Shown here in pieces: positions 36,050 through 47,200 of a DNA stretch of 64,000 nucleotides. Within the stretch, counting starts at the first letter, position 1, and every line of letters starts with the position of its first letter. The stretch lies in the NCBI GenBank assembly GCA_023374025.1, contig SIJG01000001.1:2417787-2481786 (forward strand). Reading direction: 5' to 3'. The translations under genes were made by a program, and so were the position numbers. Source of the stretch: Heterodera schachtii (lineage: Eukaryota > Nematoda > Chromadorea > Rhabditida > Heteroderidae). The notes under the pieces were generated by a model that worked only from the letters and a program-made list of their open reading frames with translations, was not told the DNA's origin and did not search any database.

Positions 36050-37583
36050 ATGATGATAAATAATGAAGGAATGAATGGTGTTGTCACTGTGCCGTTTGAC
36101 TGGTGCCGTTGCGCTCACTTCTGCGTCGGTTGTTTCGACTGATTGGTCGTTGCCGAACAAAGGTGGGAAGTGAAATGAAATGAAATGAATAAGAGTGAGG
36201 ACAACGAAAGAATTTGGTTGCTTTTATACTAAAATGTAATTTTTTCGTTTGAAAATTTTGTAGTGTTCAGCAATTGTAATTTTCCTCTAATGAAATCGGT
36301 AATTATTAATTACCTTTTATTGTTCAAACAATTAATTAATTAATCGATTAATTAATTGATTTTAATGAACTTTGATTGATTGATTGAAAAAGCGTAAAAA
36401 ATTATAACTTTTTAATGGATTTATTTATAAATAGTGGGATTAAATTATTTTATATTTATGTAAAAAATTAAAATGTTTTTCCAGAAAATGTTTTATATTT
36501 TTCTTTTGTTTTCACATCATTTTCTTCGTCTTTTTCCAATTTGTTTTCCGTGCCACCTTCTCTTTTTACCTGTTATTATCATTCAAATAACCCATAATTT
36601 ATCAAATGCCATTCTCATTTACTTAACCTTTTTTATGTCTTTTGTCGGCAGACAAAAGCAACTCAAAGTTTTCCAAATAACAAATTTATCTTTCATTAAA
36701 TTAAACTTTTTATTATAAGAAATGCCAAAAAAACACCAAATATTTTTTGGCTAATTTTTTAAAAAGTCCCTTCGCTATTTTTTGTTTTAAGAGAAGGCCA
36801 AAAACGAAATTAAAAGTGCTGCCAAAACAGAATCCAATTCATTTACCTAATTATTTCCCCGTCTAATGAAAGTCAATCCGAAGGCTTTTTTTTGTTTTGT
36901 TGGAAATTTAATGAAATTAAAAGCTTTTAAAATTGAGATAATCTTTCCATTTTTCTACAGTACAAATCATTTTTAATATTATTGTGAAAATAGCAAAAGA
37001 TGAATGTTTATTGGAAAACAATTGCATTTGTTTTGAAATTAAATTAAATTTCAGCTTAAATAATTTGCCATTATTCCTTTGCTTTTTGACATTTATTGCC
37101 ACCCATTCAAATCAAATCAAAAAAGTGGCAATAATTACCACAAACATTATTTTATTAGGCCCAACATTAAAATTGTTTTTTGCCAATTCCCAGCAACGCT
37201 TTTAATGATCAAAATTTAATTTCATTTGATTGAGAGAATTTGTTGCTCATTTACAATAAATATTTTTTTAAAGAAAAATATTATTGCAAAAAATTTATAA
37301 TAAATTATATTTAATAATTTTAATTATATTGTGAATATTTTGCCGGTATAATGAAATGATTTGCGCATTTTCTCGTCACTTTCCACAAATGATGTCCAAA
37401 TTATGTTTTGTTCGTTCGATTCTTCTAATTAACCAATTATTCCGCATCATTTCAAATTAAAGAAGAAGTTAAAATTGGATTTAATTGACGAATTTGACGC
37501 CAATTTTAGCAACACTTTTTGATAATATGTACCTTTTCAATCAGTGCCAAATTGGCACTTTTGCGGGGGACTCCCTCCCCCCT
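36050..37583. other. AT-rich intergenic region
   Basis: About 1.5 kb with 'attaatt' repeats near 36320-36360 and no exon that I can support. Confidence 0.55.
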
Positions 37584-37590
37584 TATAAAT
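37584..37590 (+). promoter_or_regulatory. TATA box of the small secreted-protein gene
   Basis: TATAAAT about 100 nt upstream of the ATG at 37692, in a locally C-rich stretch. Confidence 0.6.
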
Positions 37591-37691
37591 GGTGCCTTCG
37601 GCGGGCGTAGTTTTCATTTTATTTTGAGTTAAAGTGAACATCCATTAAGCAATCTGTTATTGCTATCAATCGTCAACTTTTGCGCCTTCAA

Positions 37692-38327
37692 ATGCCATTC
37701 TCAACCAGCAAAGTATCGCTTCTGTTCCTTGTCTTTGTCGTTGTCGCTGCCCAATTTGCCCAAGGGGTGCCCGAAGCGTGGGAAGTGGCACGGATTTTCC
37801 AAAGCCAACGGCACGCGCAAAAACAGCGAATGGCGCAAGATGAGGACACAAATGGACGGGAAAAGTGAGAAGACAATTCAAAAATGGAAAGACAGATTTA
37901 GTTAATCGAATTCAGAATGATGCGCCAATTTCGGCACAAATTGCGGTCAAAAAGTGAACAATTTGCCGAGTTTATAAAGCGATTGGCGATGCAAATGAAC
38001 ATTGGGAGGGAGATGGACCATCATTCTAAGCAGCGGTTCGTCGATGCGCAAATGCCAACCGCCGACGCTGGGCAATGGCAACAGAACGGAGAACACCGAG
38101 GAGATGCCGAAAATGACGGCACGATGCCGAGAAATGACCAACAACAGCAGCTTCTGCCGCAGTTGGGCACTGAGTCCGTTCAAATGTGCATTTTTATGCG
38201 GATTGGCTGCGGAAAGATCAATCGCAGCAATTACTCGAAGCGATTGCGCGACTTTGCCAATCGAATGACGGTGCATGAGAAGGTCCAAAACGGACTAATC
38301 ATTCATCGGAAGCCATCCGAACAATGA
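37692..38327 (+). CDS. Secreted basic/Gln-rich protein, hypothetical
   Basis: Two exons, 37692-37864 and 37916-38327, joined in phase 2 by a 51-nt intron with good GTGAGA/TTCAG signals. Signal peptide: SKVSLLFLVFVVVAAQFAQG with cleavage before VPEAW. The mature protein (about 170 residues) is polar and rich in Gln, Arg, Met and Asn (RIFQSQRHAQKQRM, RDFANRMTVHEKVQ), with only two Cys (QMCIF and GCGK). It has no membrane segment after the leader and no recognised domain. A short TATA-driven upstream region suggests regulated expression. A secreted effector or peptide precursor would fit, but neither can be shown. Confidence 0.6.
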
Positions 38328-38631
38328 ATTTGATTGATATTTCATTTTTCTGTTCGTTTTGCTTTTTTACAAATTTTGGTCCGCTCTCTGTCCAACTTCA
38401 TAATTTCCAAAAGGAAGCTAATATAAAATTTGCTTGTTGCTTGCTTTAATTGCTTGGCCTTTTTTTAATGGCTTTCGGTCTTTGCTCCGCCAGCTTTTGA
38501 AGTGGGAATTGGTGAATAATTTTTTATATTTTCTTGTGGTTTTATTAATGTGACAATGTGTCATATCCGTCACATTTTCTGTTCTTACAGTTAAAAAGTG
38601 TAACAAATTTTGAAAACATAATTATTTAATT

Positions 38632-40790
38632 ATGCTTTTAACACATTTTCTGTTCCTCCAATTGCTCCTTTTTGCTTTCGCCTCGTGTGAAGGTGAATGA
38701 ATTTAAAAGAAGAATAATTCGGCAAAATGTGCCAATCTCAGTTTATGGGAGGGATTGAGAATAAATTACATTTAATTTTTTTAAGAATTTTTGGAATTAA
38801 AAGTCGAAAAAAATTATTGCCGAGATTTCGAAGATAATATAAAGCATAATTATGTTTTTTGTGACAGGAAATAAAACTTCTACTAATGACGGCGGAAATG
38901 TGCAGCACAAAAATGGAAAGGACAAAATGGCAATTGGACAAACGAAAAGCAAAGTGAAGGGGGGAGAAGCGGCGAAAGAAGAAACGGCACAAAGTGAGGG
39001 AAAACGCGCGGAAAGCGGCACGAACAAAAGCGACAAAAGTTGGGACAGCAGCGAGGAAGTGGACATAAATGCCATTTGGGGCACCGTCGGAATGCCAAAA
39101 TGCATCGACCGATGCATCAAATCGCTGAGCAGCGCAATGGGACGCCTCTTGCAATTCAACGAAACGCTGGACAAATTTGACGACATTTGCATGTTATTAT
39201 TCATTCAGAGACAAAATGATGGGATAATTAATGGGAATGGATTTTGCGTAAAATTAGGACATTTCGAAGTGTGGGCTCTTCCGGTTAATGTTTTGACGAG
39301 AAAAAAAAGTATCGTTTCTTTTTCTTTCTCGAGCTTTGAGACTAAATCTCGAAACTCCTAAATTAGAGGCATTTTTGGATTTTAGTTTCGAGCTTAAGGT
39401 TTTGGGCCATTTAAAATGAAGTCACGCTTATTATTTTTTGAAAGTAAATGATTTTTATTAATTATTATTTAAATTATATTAATTGTAAGAATTAATTTGT
39501 CCCATTTTCCTCGACAGCAAATACGACGAGGCGGTCAATTGTATTCACGAAAAAGTGCTGTGTTTGAGCTCCAATGTTTTTGAAGTGATCACCAGCGGGG
39601 TGGAACACTTGTGCAAAGGGCCGAAAAAGCAATTTGTGAAAAAGCATAAGACATGCTTGGAAAAGAATCTGGACAAAGTGGCGCAGGGTAATCAATTAGC
39701 TAATAAGAGGTCAGTTAGCTAATGAGAGGGCCAAAAGTGAGATAATTGAATGCAGTAACAGAAAAACAACTAATGGAACAGAATAGTTTATTAGTTAAAC
39801 AAAAATAATTTATTATTTTTAAATAAAAATAATTTATTATTTTTAACTATATTTTCATTCCGAAAATATTATTATTAGCATAGCGTATCTATATTATTTG
39901 ATTTATACTTAGTAACACCAATACTGTAAGGCTGATAGGTGTATATGGTGGTAATGTTTGGCCTTGTTTTTATGGTTTTAAATTAATTTTAAAATTGATT
40001 TTCAGCGACCAATTTAGTGTTTTTGGGACCTTATCAAAAGTTTTTTTACAATATTCAGTCGACTGGGTTTGTGCATGTTCTGTAAAAATATTGGCATTGT
40101 GCCTTCAAATCTGACTGTCTGTCCTATTAGCATTTGAATTTAAATCCATGAAATGGCCATGATCGACCGATCAGTTTGTCCTTCCTCTCCCTCCATTAAA
40201 AGGCTGTGATCAGAAGTGCCATTTGGCGCGTTCACTCGCCCAATTCTCGCGCCGTTCGGACCTGCGCGGCGTTGGCCTCGTCCATCTGTTGGCCGTGGTC
40301 AACGCCGACTCGGGCCCCGTCTGCTCCGCTGCCGACTGTTTTCTCCACTGTTTTCGCGAGGGAATGAACCAAAAATGCGCACGGTCGGGCGGAGTGATCA
40401 CTGTGAGTGGAATTGGTCAATGGAAACGAACGGTGGCAACACATCGCCAAGGCTTTTCTGCTGATCAGAACGACAATACCTAATTCATAAACTAAGGACA
40501 ATGGATAGGCTCAGAAATTTATGGCCTTAATTGATTGGGTTTGATTTGAATGGACTAATTGGCCAACCATTTTTAAATGATTAATGTGATGTAATCACTC
40601 TTAAGTAAAATGATTTTTAAATTTTAAGGACGGCCTTCTGCGACCCTTTTATTATTTGGCCAATTTGATCCAAAAGAGTGGCCGCGCAATTCGAAAATTT
40701 TTGGATGACAAATTGCCAAATGAATGCAAATATTTGATGAAAAAAGAAACATTAGACGAAGTGGTGAAAGCAGTCAAAGAAACATCTTAA
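38632..40790 (+). CDS. Secreted CPG4-like (chondroitin proteoglycan 4-type) protein
   Basis: Five exons, 38632-38692, 38868-39192, 39518-39687, 40203-40402, 40629-40790; total 918 nt, exactly 306 codons including stop, all phases consistent. Signal peptide: MLLTHFLFLQLLLFAFASC. A Lys/Glu/Ser-rich low-complexity linker (about residues 22-85) follows, then a Cys-spaced helical domain (PKCIDRCIKSL; FDDIC; YDEAVNCIHEKVLC; SGVEHLC; KTCLEK; GCDQKC; PVCSAADCFLHC; NQKC; NEC). The spacing matches what I remember of the CPG4 domain of nematode proteoglycans; DUF19-type proteins are the alternative. Such proteins are extracellular, in eggshell or matrix. A few Ser-Gly pairs (ESGTN) could carry glycosaminoglycan. 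A short acceptor ('attaaaag') before 40203 is the least typical splice site. Confidence 0.72.
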
Positions 40791-41012
40791 ACGGCCAAAA
40801 TGGAGCCCATTTGCTTTTAATGTGTTAATTATTTGCCAATTTTTGCTTCTTGGCAATCTGAAGGACGCGCAACAATAAAAAAAAATAACATTTTTTTGTT
40901 GCTTTTAACATGAAAACAAACAATTTGTAAAAATTCAAATGGTTTTCTTCCCAATTGGAATCCCTTCCGTCATATTTGCACTTCCTACTACATGTTCTTC
41001 TTTTTCTTTCAT

Positions 41013-42235
41013 TCATCTTCGGTCGTCTTCGTCCATTCCTTCCCTCTTCCCCTCCTCCTCCTCTTCCGTCGGCAATTTGATGTTTTTTGTGAGCAATTTG
41101 AACGCCGTTTGGTCGCTGTAGCAATTGGCGTCCAATGGGAGAAGCATTGGGTAGGCGTGGGCCAAGCAAGTGGCCAACGGCAGCCAAAAGCGCCTGTCCT
41201 TTGGCAGCTCAGACGCATCGACCCAAAAATGGACAAATTTCAAACATTCAGAAAACCAATGTAAACGAATTTTTAGGGAAAAATACCCTTTAAAATGGCA
41301 CAATTTATATTTTAAAAACTGTCTTTTCAAAAAAATGTCAAACAAAAAATTGACTTCCTTCAATAATTCTCTTTTTCCTACCAATTGATCGGCGGTAAAG
41401 CGAAGAGCGCGTTTTTGTAGGAAGAAATTGTAGTGGACGGTGGTGAACATCTGCAAAAAAAGAAAGTTGGAGAAAAATGGAAAAAAAAAGTTGAAATAAT
41501 TTGGACAAAAACCCAAAAAATGTCAAAAAAAATAGTCGACCTGCTCCCTTTCGTTGAAGAATACGTTTTGAACAAAGCGTTTGGTCAGGAAATGGAGCAG
41601 AATTGGCGTGAAAGCGAAGAGCAACAGAAAAACATTGGCCACGCCGGCGAACACAGCGATGGCAGGCCGTTCGGCGATGGGCTCCCAAAGGGCGGAAGTG
41701 ACCAACGGAACCATGACGAGACCTTAGCAAGAGAAGGGGGGGGGGGAGGGGTTAAATTTGGAAAAAACGGATTAAAATTTGAAAAAATAATTACAAAAAT
41801 ACTTTAAAAATCAAGCAAATGATGGAAATATACAAACCGAAAGCTGAACTTCCGAGAGAACAAACCTTAAAATGGGCAAACATTTACTATCAAATAAGCA
41901 GAGAAAAACATCTTTTTTTGCTTGATTTGGCAGAATTCTTTGGTATTGCCGACCTCTTCTCTAAATCGCCCAAAATTGAACCCACTTTCGAGATTAGGAC
42001 AATCCTTTGCGTCGACCGATTCGCCTCCGGGTGGAGGATGGAAGTGCCGAGTTCCTCCCGTGAAAACGCACTCAGTGCGCACAAAGGTTTCTTTTGGCAT
42101 TTTCTGCTGCTGTCCAAATGAGCACCCGAACTTGTTGAAGGCGAAATGCTGCAAAACAAACGACGAGAACACTTTGGCTGCAGCCGTAGTGCACAAATTC
42201 TGCCGGTCGTGGAAAATAAGGAAAAATGCCGACAC
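41013..42235 (-). CDS. TMEM70-like mitochondrial membrane protein, 5' end unresolved
   Basis: Exons: N-terminal exon within about 42235-42010 (contains KETFVRTECVFTGG), a 28-nt microexon 41865-41838 (VCSLGSSAF), 41722-41541, and 41450-41013. Two adjacent membrane segments form a hairpin: SSAFGLVMVPLVTSALW and AIAVFAGVANVFLLLFAFTP, then ILLHFLTKRFVQNVFF, matching the TMEM70/TMEM186/TMEM223 family (human: TPVLLHFITKGYV). The C-terminal part is soluble and acidic at its end (PTEEEEEGKREGMDEDD). TMEM70 acts in the inner mitochondrial membrane in assembly of ATP synthase and complex I. The last exon stays open through 41390-41290, where an intron might have been expected, so an intron there is undecided. 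The gene follows the TMEM199-like gene on the same strand by about 360 nt. Confidence 0.62.
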
Positions 42236-42441
42236 ATTGGAAAAGGCGAGGAAAATAGCAAAAGTTTACTGCAATTAAAGAAAAGCATTTAAAACTTATT
42301 TTAAAAAAATTAAAATTTTAGCTTTCAATCCACGAAAATCAATATTTTTAAAGAATATTACTTATCAACTACAAAATTATAATGCAATTTGATAATTTTA
42401 TATTATAAAATTATTTACGAATAAAATTAAAATTGAAATAC

Positions 42442-42582
42442 GGTACTTATGCAGTTAGGCCATATAAAAAAGTCACGAACATGACATCCATTTCGACCCA
42501 ATTTGAATCCCAAACCCGGATTCGAAATTAATTTTCACCAAACCAAAATCAAAATTTATGTGGCCTAAACTGCATAAGTACC
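42442..42582. mobile_element. 141-bp MITE in the 3' UTR of the TMEM199-like gene
   Basis: Inverted ends GGTACTTATGCAGTTAGGCC and its complement, flanked by TGAAATAC on both sides (42434-42441, 42583-42590). It has no coding capacity. It starts only 15 nt beyond the stop codon of the minus-strand gene (42598-42600). Confidence 0.9.
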
Positions 42583-42597
42583 TGAAATACATAATAA

Positions 42598-43758
42598 TCA
42601 TCGCTTTTTGTGTGAATTGACATTTTGCACGTCCGTGTCCATCCCTTTGACCAGAAAATAGAGGTCCGCAAAGAACACCAAAGTGGCCAACACTAATCCG
42701 AGCAGCATTCGGGTGGCCACGTCCAATTGCAAATGGGGATAAGCAAACTGAACACCGAAGAAGCCGAAGGCAAACGAACCGCCTGTGGAAAAAAAAATGG
42801 GTAAACATAAAAATGATGGCAGAGTTCAGACCCTTTATTCTAATTTTAGTACAAGATGAAAAGCCCCAACATACCGACAGTTATCAGTGTGTTAATAACG
42901 GCGACCAAATGACGATTTGCTTCTCTCATTTCCTGGAAGATACGAAGGAATTAGAAAAATAGGCGCTACTTTAAAAGTCACCGTTTTTGAATTTTATCAA
43001 AAAGTAAAGGGGGGACCCTTTGTTTTTCAAAATTTTTTGTGATAAAGAACCATGAAAATTGTGTTATCCGGGGGTTTTAGAGGTTGCTGATCACGGATCT
43101 GACATCTAATTCGAGGTCATGGACCCCAAAAACCCCAGGGAATAAATTTTCATGACTATATATTAAAAAATTTGCAAACCAAAAGGGTCCCCCCTTTTGT
43201 TTTTACTTTTTGATAAAATTCAAAAACGGTGACTTTTAAAGTAGCGCCGAAAAATACATATATTCCAACACTTGGCTTACCTTTCCAAAGTCTTGCATTA
43301 GTGAACGATTTCGTGCAACATCGACAGACTTTGTCATCTCCGCATATTTCAAAGCTTCCTGGAAAAACTCACTTTAGAATTTTTTTCATTGCAAATTTCC
43401 TACTTGTCTTTCTCGCAACTGTTCAAGCCTTTCATTAAAAATCCTTTTTGCCTCCCGTTGTTCATCCTCTTTCTCTTCACCCGTTTCATTCGGTGAGCAT
43501 GGCCGAAGTGATTCGACAAATCGGAAGAATTCAATTTCGGGGGGCAAACTGTCGTAAATTGCCGACACATCGGCTGCACTCAAACGATTGCGCTGTTTAA
43601 CAAAATTGTGCTTTCTCTTTTCAACCAATTTTCACCTTGCAAATTTCTTCGATGCTCTCCGATTTGTTGCTGGACGTAAGAGAAACCAAATGAGTTGAAA
43701 GTTCTGTTGGTATAACTTTTCGCAAAATTGCTCTCTCTCTGTCTGTCAAAGCCCACAT
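42598..43758 (-). CDS. TMEM199/VMA12-like V-ATPase assembly factor
   Basis: Five exons, 43758-43636, 43592-43404, 43358-43281, 42932-42875, 42782-42598, total 633 nt (210 residues; human TMEM199 has about 208). The N-terminal soluble half includes AADVSAIYDSLPPEIEFF and an acidic/basic helical segment (EEKEDEQREAKRIFNERLEQ). The conserved block EMREANRHLVAVINTLITVG follows, then two membrane segments (GGSFAFGFFGVQFAYP; RMLLGLVLATLVFFADLYFL) and the tail VKGMDTDVQNVNSHKKR. KKR near the end suits an ER/ERGIC protein. Vma12-type proteins guide V0 assembly in the ER, and human TMEM199 loss disturbs glycosylation. The intron between exons 3 and 4 contains a MITE. The gene is divergent from the glucosidase II gene. 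Confidence 0.85.
42962..43248. mobile_element. 287-bp MITE in an intron of the TMEM199-like gene
   Basis: Long inverted repeats of about 60 bp beginning GGCGCTACTTTAAAAGTCAC, near-perfect at both ends, flanked by GAAAAATA on both sides (42954-42961, 43249-43256). Non-coding. Confidence 0.92.
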
Positions 43759-44278
43759 TTGGCGACAAAAAATACAAAAAAGGAAAAGAAATGGAAATGC
43801 CAACTTTCAAAGTTCAAATGCCAATTTAAAGTTCAAATGCTAATTTTCAAAAACACCATTTTTTTCGTCTTAAAATTTAAATTTATTTTGTCTGTTCTTT
43901 ACGACCGGAATTTGTCGAAATGAATGTCATTTTCGTGATCAGCGACTCCTGAAATCCTCATTTAAATTTATAGAAAGCGACCTTTGCTTAACCAAGGCAT
44001 TGGCAATGGATGAACAACACCAAAAAAAAAAGATTGAAAAAGGAGAGAGAAGATGGATTTATTGAAAAGAGTGGGGAGCAGGATTTATTTGGATTAGATA
44101 GGTCCGCCCTCATCTTTCTGCTGCTTCTGTTGGTTGTTCCTCCCGTTTACTTCGCGAATATTCTTTCTTCTAATTTGTGGTGTAATATTTAATGAATGAA
44201 AGTACTTCTCTCCGTAGATTAATATTTTTAATTTTTTCCACTCCCAATGCATTTGTCGTGTTTTTCAGCCTAATTGAA
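43759..44278. promoter_or_regulatory. Bidirectional intergenic region, TMEM199-like / glucosidase II genes
   Basis: 520 bp between two divergent ATGs. No TATA box is visible. A 'tttttcag' acceptor ending at 44268 sits 10 nt before the glucosidase ATG, a good spliced-leader site. Confidence 0.5.
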
Positions 44279-47200
44279 ATGCGCTCGAACCTATTGACTT
44301 TTGCGCCTTTCTTTTTTGTTTTATTATCTTTTGCTTTTTCCGTGGACAAAAGTAATTTTAAAACATGTGATCAGTCAGGATTTTGCAAGTACATAATTTT
44401 TCGCAGAAAATTTTGAGATTTTAATTCTTATTTGTTTACAGGCGGCACAGAGCAAAAAAGGACAACCCGATTTACAATGTGCGAGCGGAATCAGTCAAAA
44501 CGAACGAGTCGTCCATTGAGGCGATTTTGGAGAGTTCGGTTAACCGATTGAGCATGGTTTTGGCACTTCTCGAGGACGACCAGCTGAGGCTACTGATAGA
44601 CGAAATAAAACCGATCAGACAGCGATTTCACCCGGCAATTGCACTTGACGGAGAGCCAAAACATCGGAGGTGAAATGGACTTATAAGCATTATGAGTTTT
44701 CCAAAAACCGAATGCTGTAATGGAAAATTCAATCTGATTGAATTTTTCTAGCTTTTTGGCAGCCGATTTGGGTGCCGACTCGGCTTCTTTCGTCACTGCC
44801 GTCGGGGACAAACGGAAGTCGTTGCCCTCGTACAAAGTTTTGCTCAATTACCGCCCCTTCCGTATCGACGTGTTCACCAATGACGACAAAGAGAAGGAGC
44901 TGATCATCAGCGTCAACTCGCGCCAACTCTTCAAATTTGAGCACTTCCGTCCGCCCACAGAGCGAAAGGATAGCGAAGACGGGGAGGGCTTCTGGGAAGA
45001 GACATTCAAAGGGCACACCGACACCAAGCCATTCGGCTCAAGCTCAATTGGCCTGGACGTGTCCTTTGTCGGCTTCAAGTCCCTCTATGGACTGCCAGAA
45101 CATTCGGACTCGTTTATGCTGAGGAGTACAACGTAAAAAGAATACAATTAATAGGATAATTGCAAAAGATTCATTTTATGCAAACTTTAGAAGCTATGAA
45201 CCTCTCCGCTTGTATAATTTGGATGTGTTTGAGTATGACTTGCACATTGGCATGTCTCTCTACGGTTCCATCCCGTTTGTCCTTGCGCACGGAAAGCAGC
45301 GCTCTGCCGGCGCACTTTGGCTGAACGCGGCCGAAACGTGGGTGGACGTGGAATCGTCAACCGCGGATCAGGTTGGTCTACTCAACGTATCGGGCTTTAG
45401 TAATTAAACACTTGATTTAACAAATCCCTTTCAATTCAGGGCGTTCTTGCCAAAATCATTGACCAATTCCGTTCCTCCAAGGACGTGCCGCAGGTGGACG
45501 TGCATTTCATCTCGGAGACGGGTGTTCTTGACCTTTTCCTGATGCTCGGTCCACGGCCAAAGGATGTTTTTCGTCAGAACGCCGCGTTGACGGGCGTAAT
45601 GCCATTGCCACCGGTAGGCATTTTAATAAATTTTAAATTATTACCGTGGTGCGACATTTGAGGACCTGACTTTTGAGGACCCGACATTTGAGGACCCGAC
45701 TTTTGAGGACCCGACAATTGAGGATTTGACTTTTGAGGACCCGACTTTTGAGGATTTTCCCGACATTTGAGGACCCGACATTTGAGGACATACACAATTT
45801 CAAAAAAAAATAAATGAAATTTTATTTTATATGCTTATAAAAAAAGATAAAGCCTTCCCCAAAGGCTAATGGGAGCAAATAAAGCTATCCGTTATTTGGA
45901 TCATCCAAGTTTTTAAAATCTTATGCGTAGAGATGGGATTTTTATGTTTTTCCGGACCATAAAACTGCTTATTTTCATGAAAAAATTGCTCAAAATCTGT
46001 TAAAATATCGCATTAAAAATAAAAATTTCCCTTGGCGGCACCGACGGACCCCCTTCCCTCCATGTTCTAAAAAATGTTTACCCCCCCCCCCACATTAAAA
46101 GATGTAATAATCCTTTTCACAAAAAGGTTCTAAAAATGTAAAAAATGTAATAATCCTTTTCACAAAAAGGTTCTAAAAATGTAAAATGACAGAAAAGAAG
46201 AATTTGATGTATGATGTAAATCATTGAATTATTAAAAATGAAAAATTTTATTATATTTTATTTTTTCATAAGTTTTCGATTTTCGACGACTTTCGGTTTC
46301 CGACGTTTTGGAGTTGGAATTCAATTCCGACTTCAGTCAGGTTCGGGCAGGTCCAGGTTTTGCCCAAGATTCTCGGTCACGTACAACTCTAATTTTAATT
46401 TACAAATGTTTTTGTGTTAAATGCGAATTTTTCATTTGTATCCATGTACATAGTCATGGGTTCAATTCCTGTTGATACTCCATCACTTTTTTAAAATTTT
46501 ATTTTCTTTGACATTTAATCTAAGCAGTTTTAGGGTCCGGCAAAAACATAAAAATCCCAGCTCTACGCATAAGATTTTAAAAACTTGGATGATCCAAATA
46601 ACGGATAGCTTTATTTGCTCCCATTAGCCTTTGGGGAAGGCTTTTTTTTTTTATAATGATATAAAATAAAATTTCATTTATTTTTTTTGAAATTGTGTAT
46701 GTCCTCAAATGTCGGGTCCTCAAAAGTCGGGAAAATCCTCAAAAGTCGGGTCCTTAAAAGTCAAATCCTCAATTGTCGGGTCCTCAAAAGTCGGGTCCTC
46801 AAATGTCGGGTCCTCAAAAGTCAGGTCCTCAAATGTCGGGTAGCCATTATTACATAGATTTTTCAAATTGTCCGTTCCTTAAACATTGTCTTTTCGTTTT
46901 CCATTCCTTCGTCTTTCAGCTGTTCGGCATTGCTTACCATCAATGCCGTTGGAATTACAATGATCAGGACGATTTGCTGAGCGTGAACCGTGCCTTCGAC
47001 GAACATGACATTCCCGTTGACGTGCTTTGGCTGGACATTGAGCACACGGACGGCAAAAAGTACTTCACCTGGGACCCGGTGAAGTTCCCCAACTCGTTGG
47101 AGATGATCCAGGAAATCGAGTCGAAGGTTCGTTTAGGTCTTTCTAGTTAAAGTGAATCGGAAATAGGTTTTTTATTTTTCAAATAATTTTATTTAAAAGA

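Noticed and set aside
46440..46480. 'gggttcaattcctg' resembling a tRNA T-loop.
   Set aside because: No acceptor stem or anticodon arm could be folded around it, and it lies inside the foldback element.
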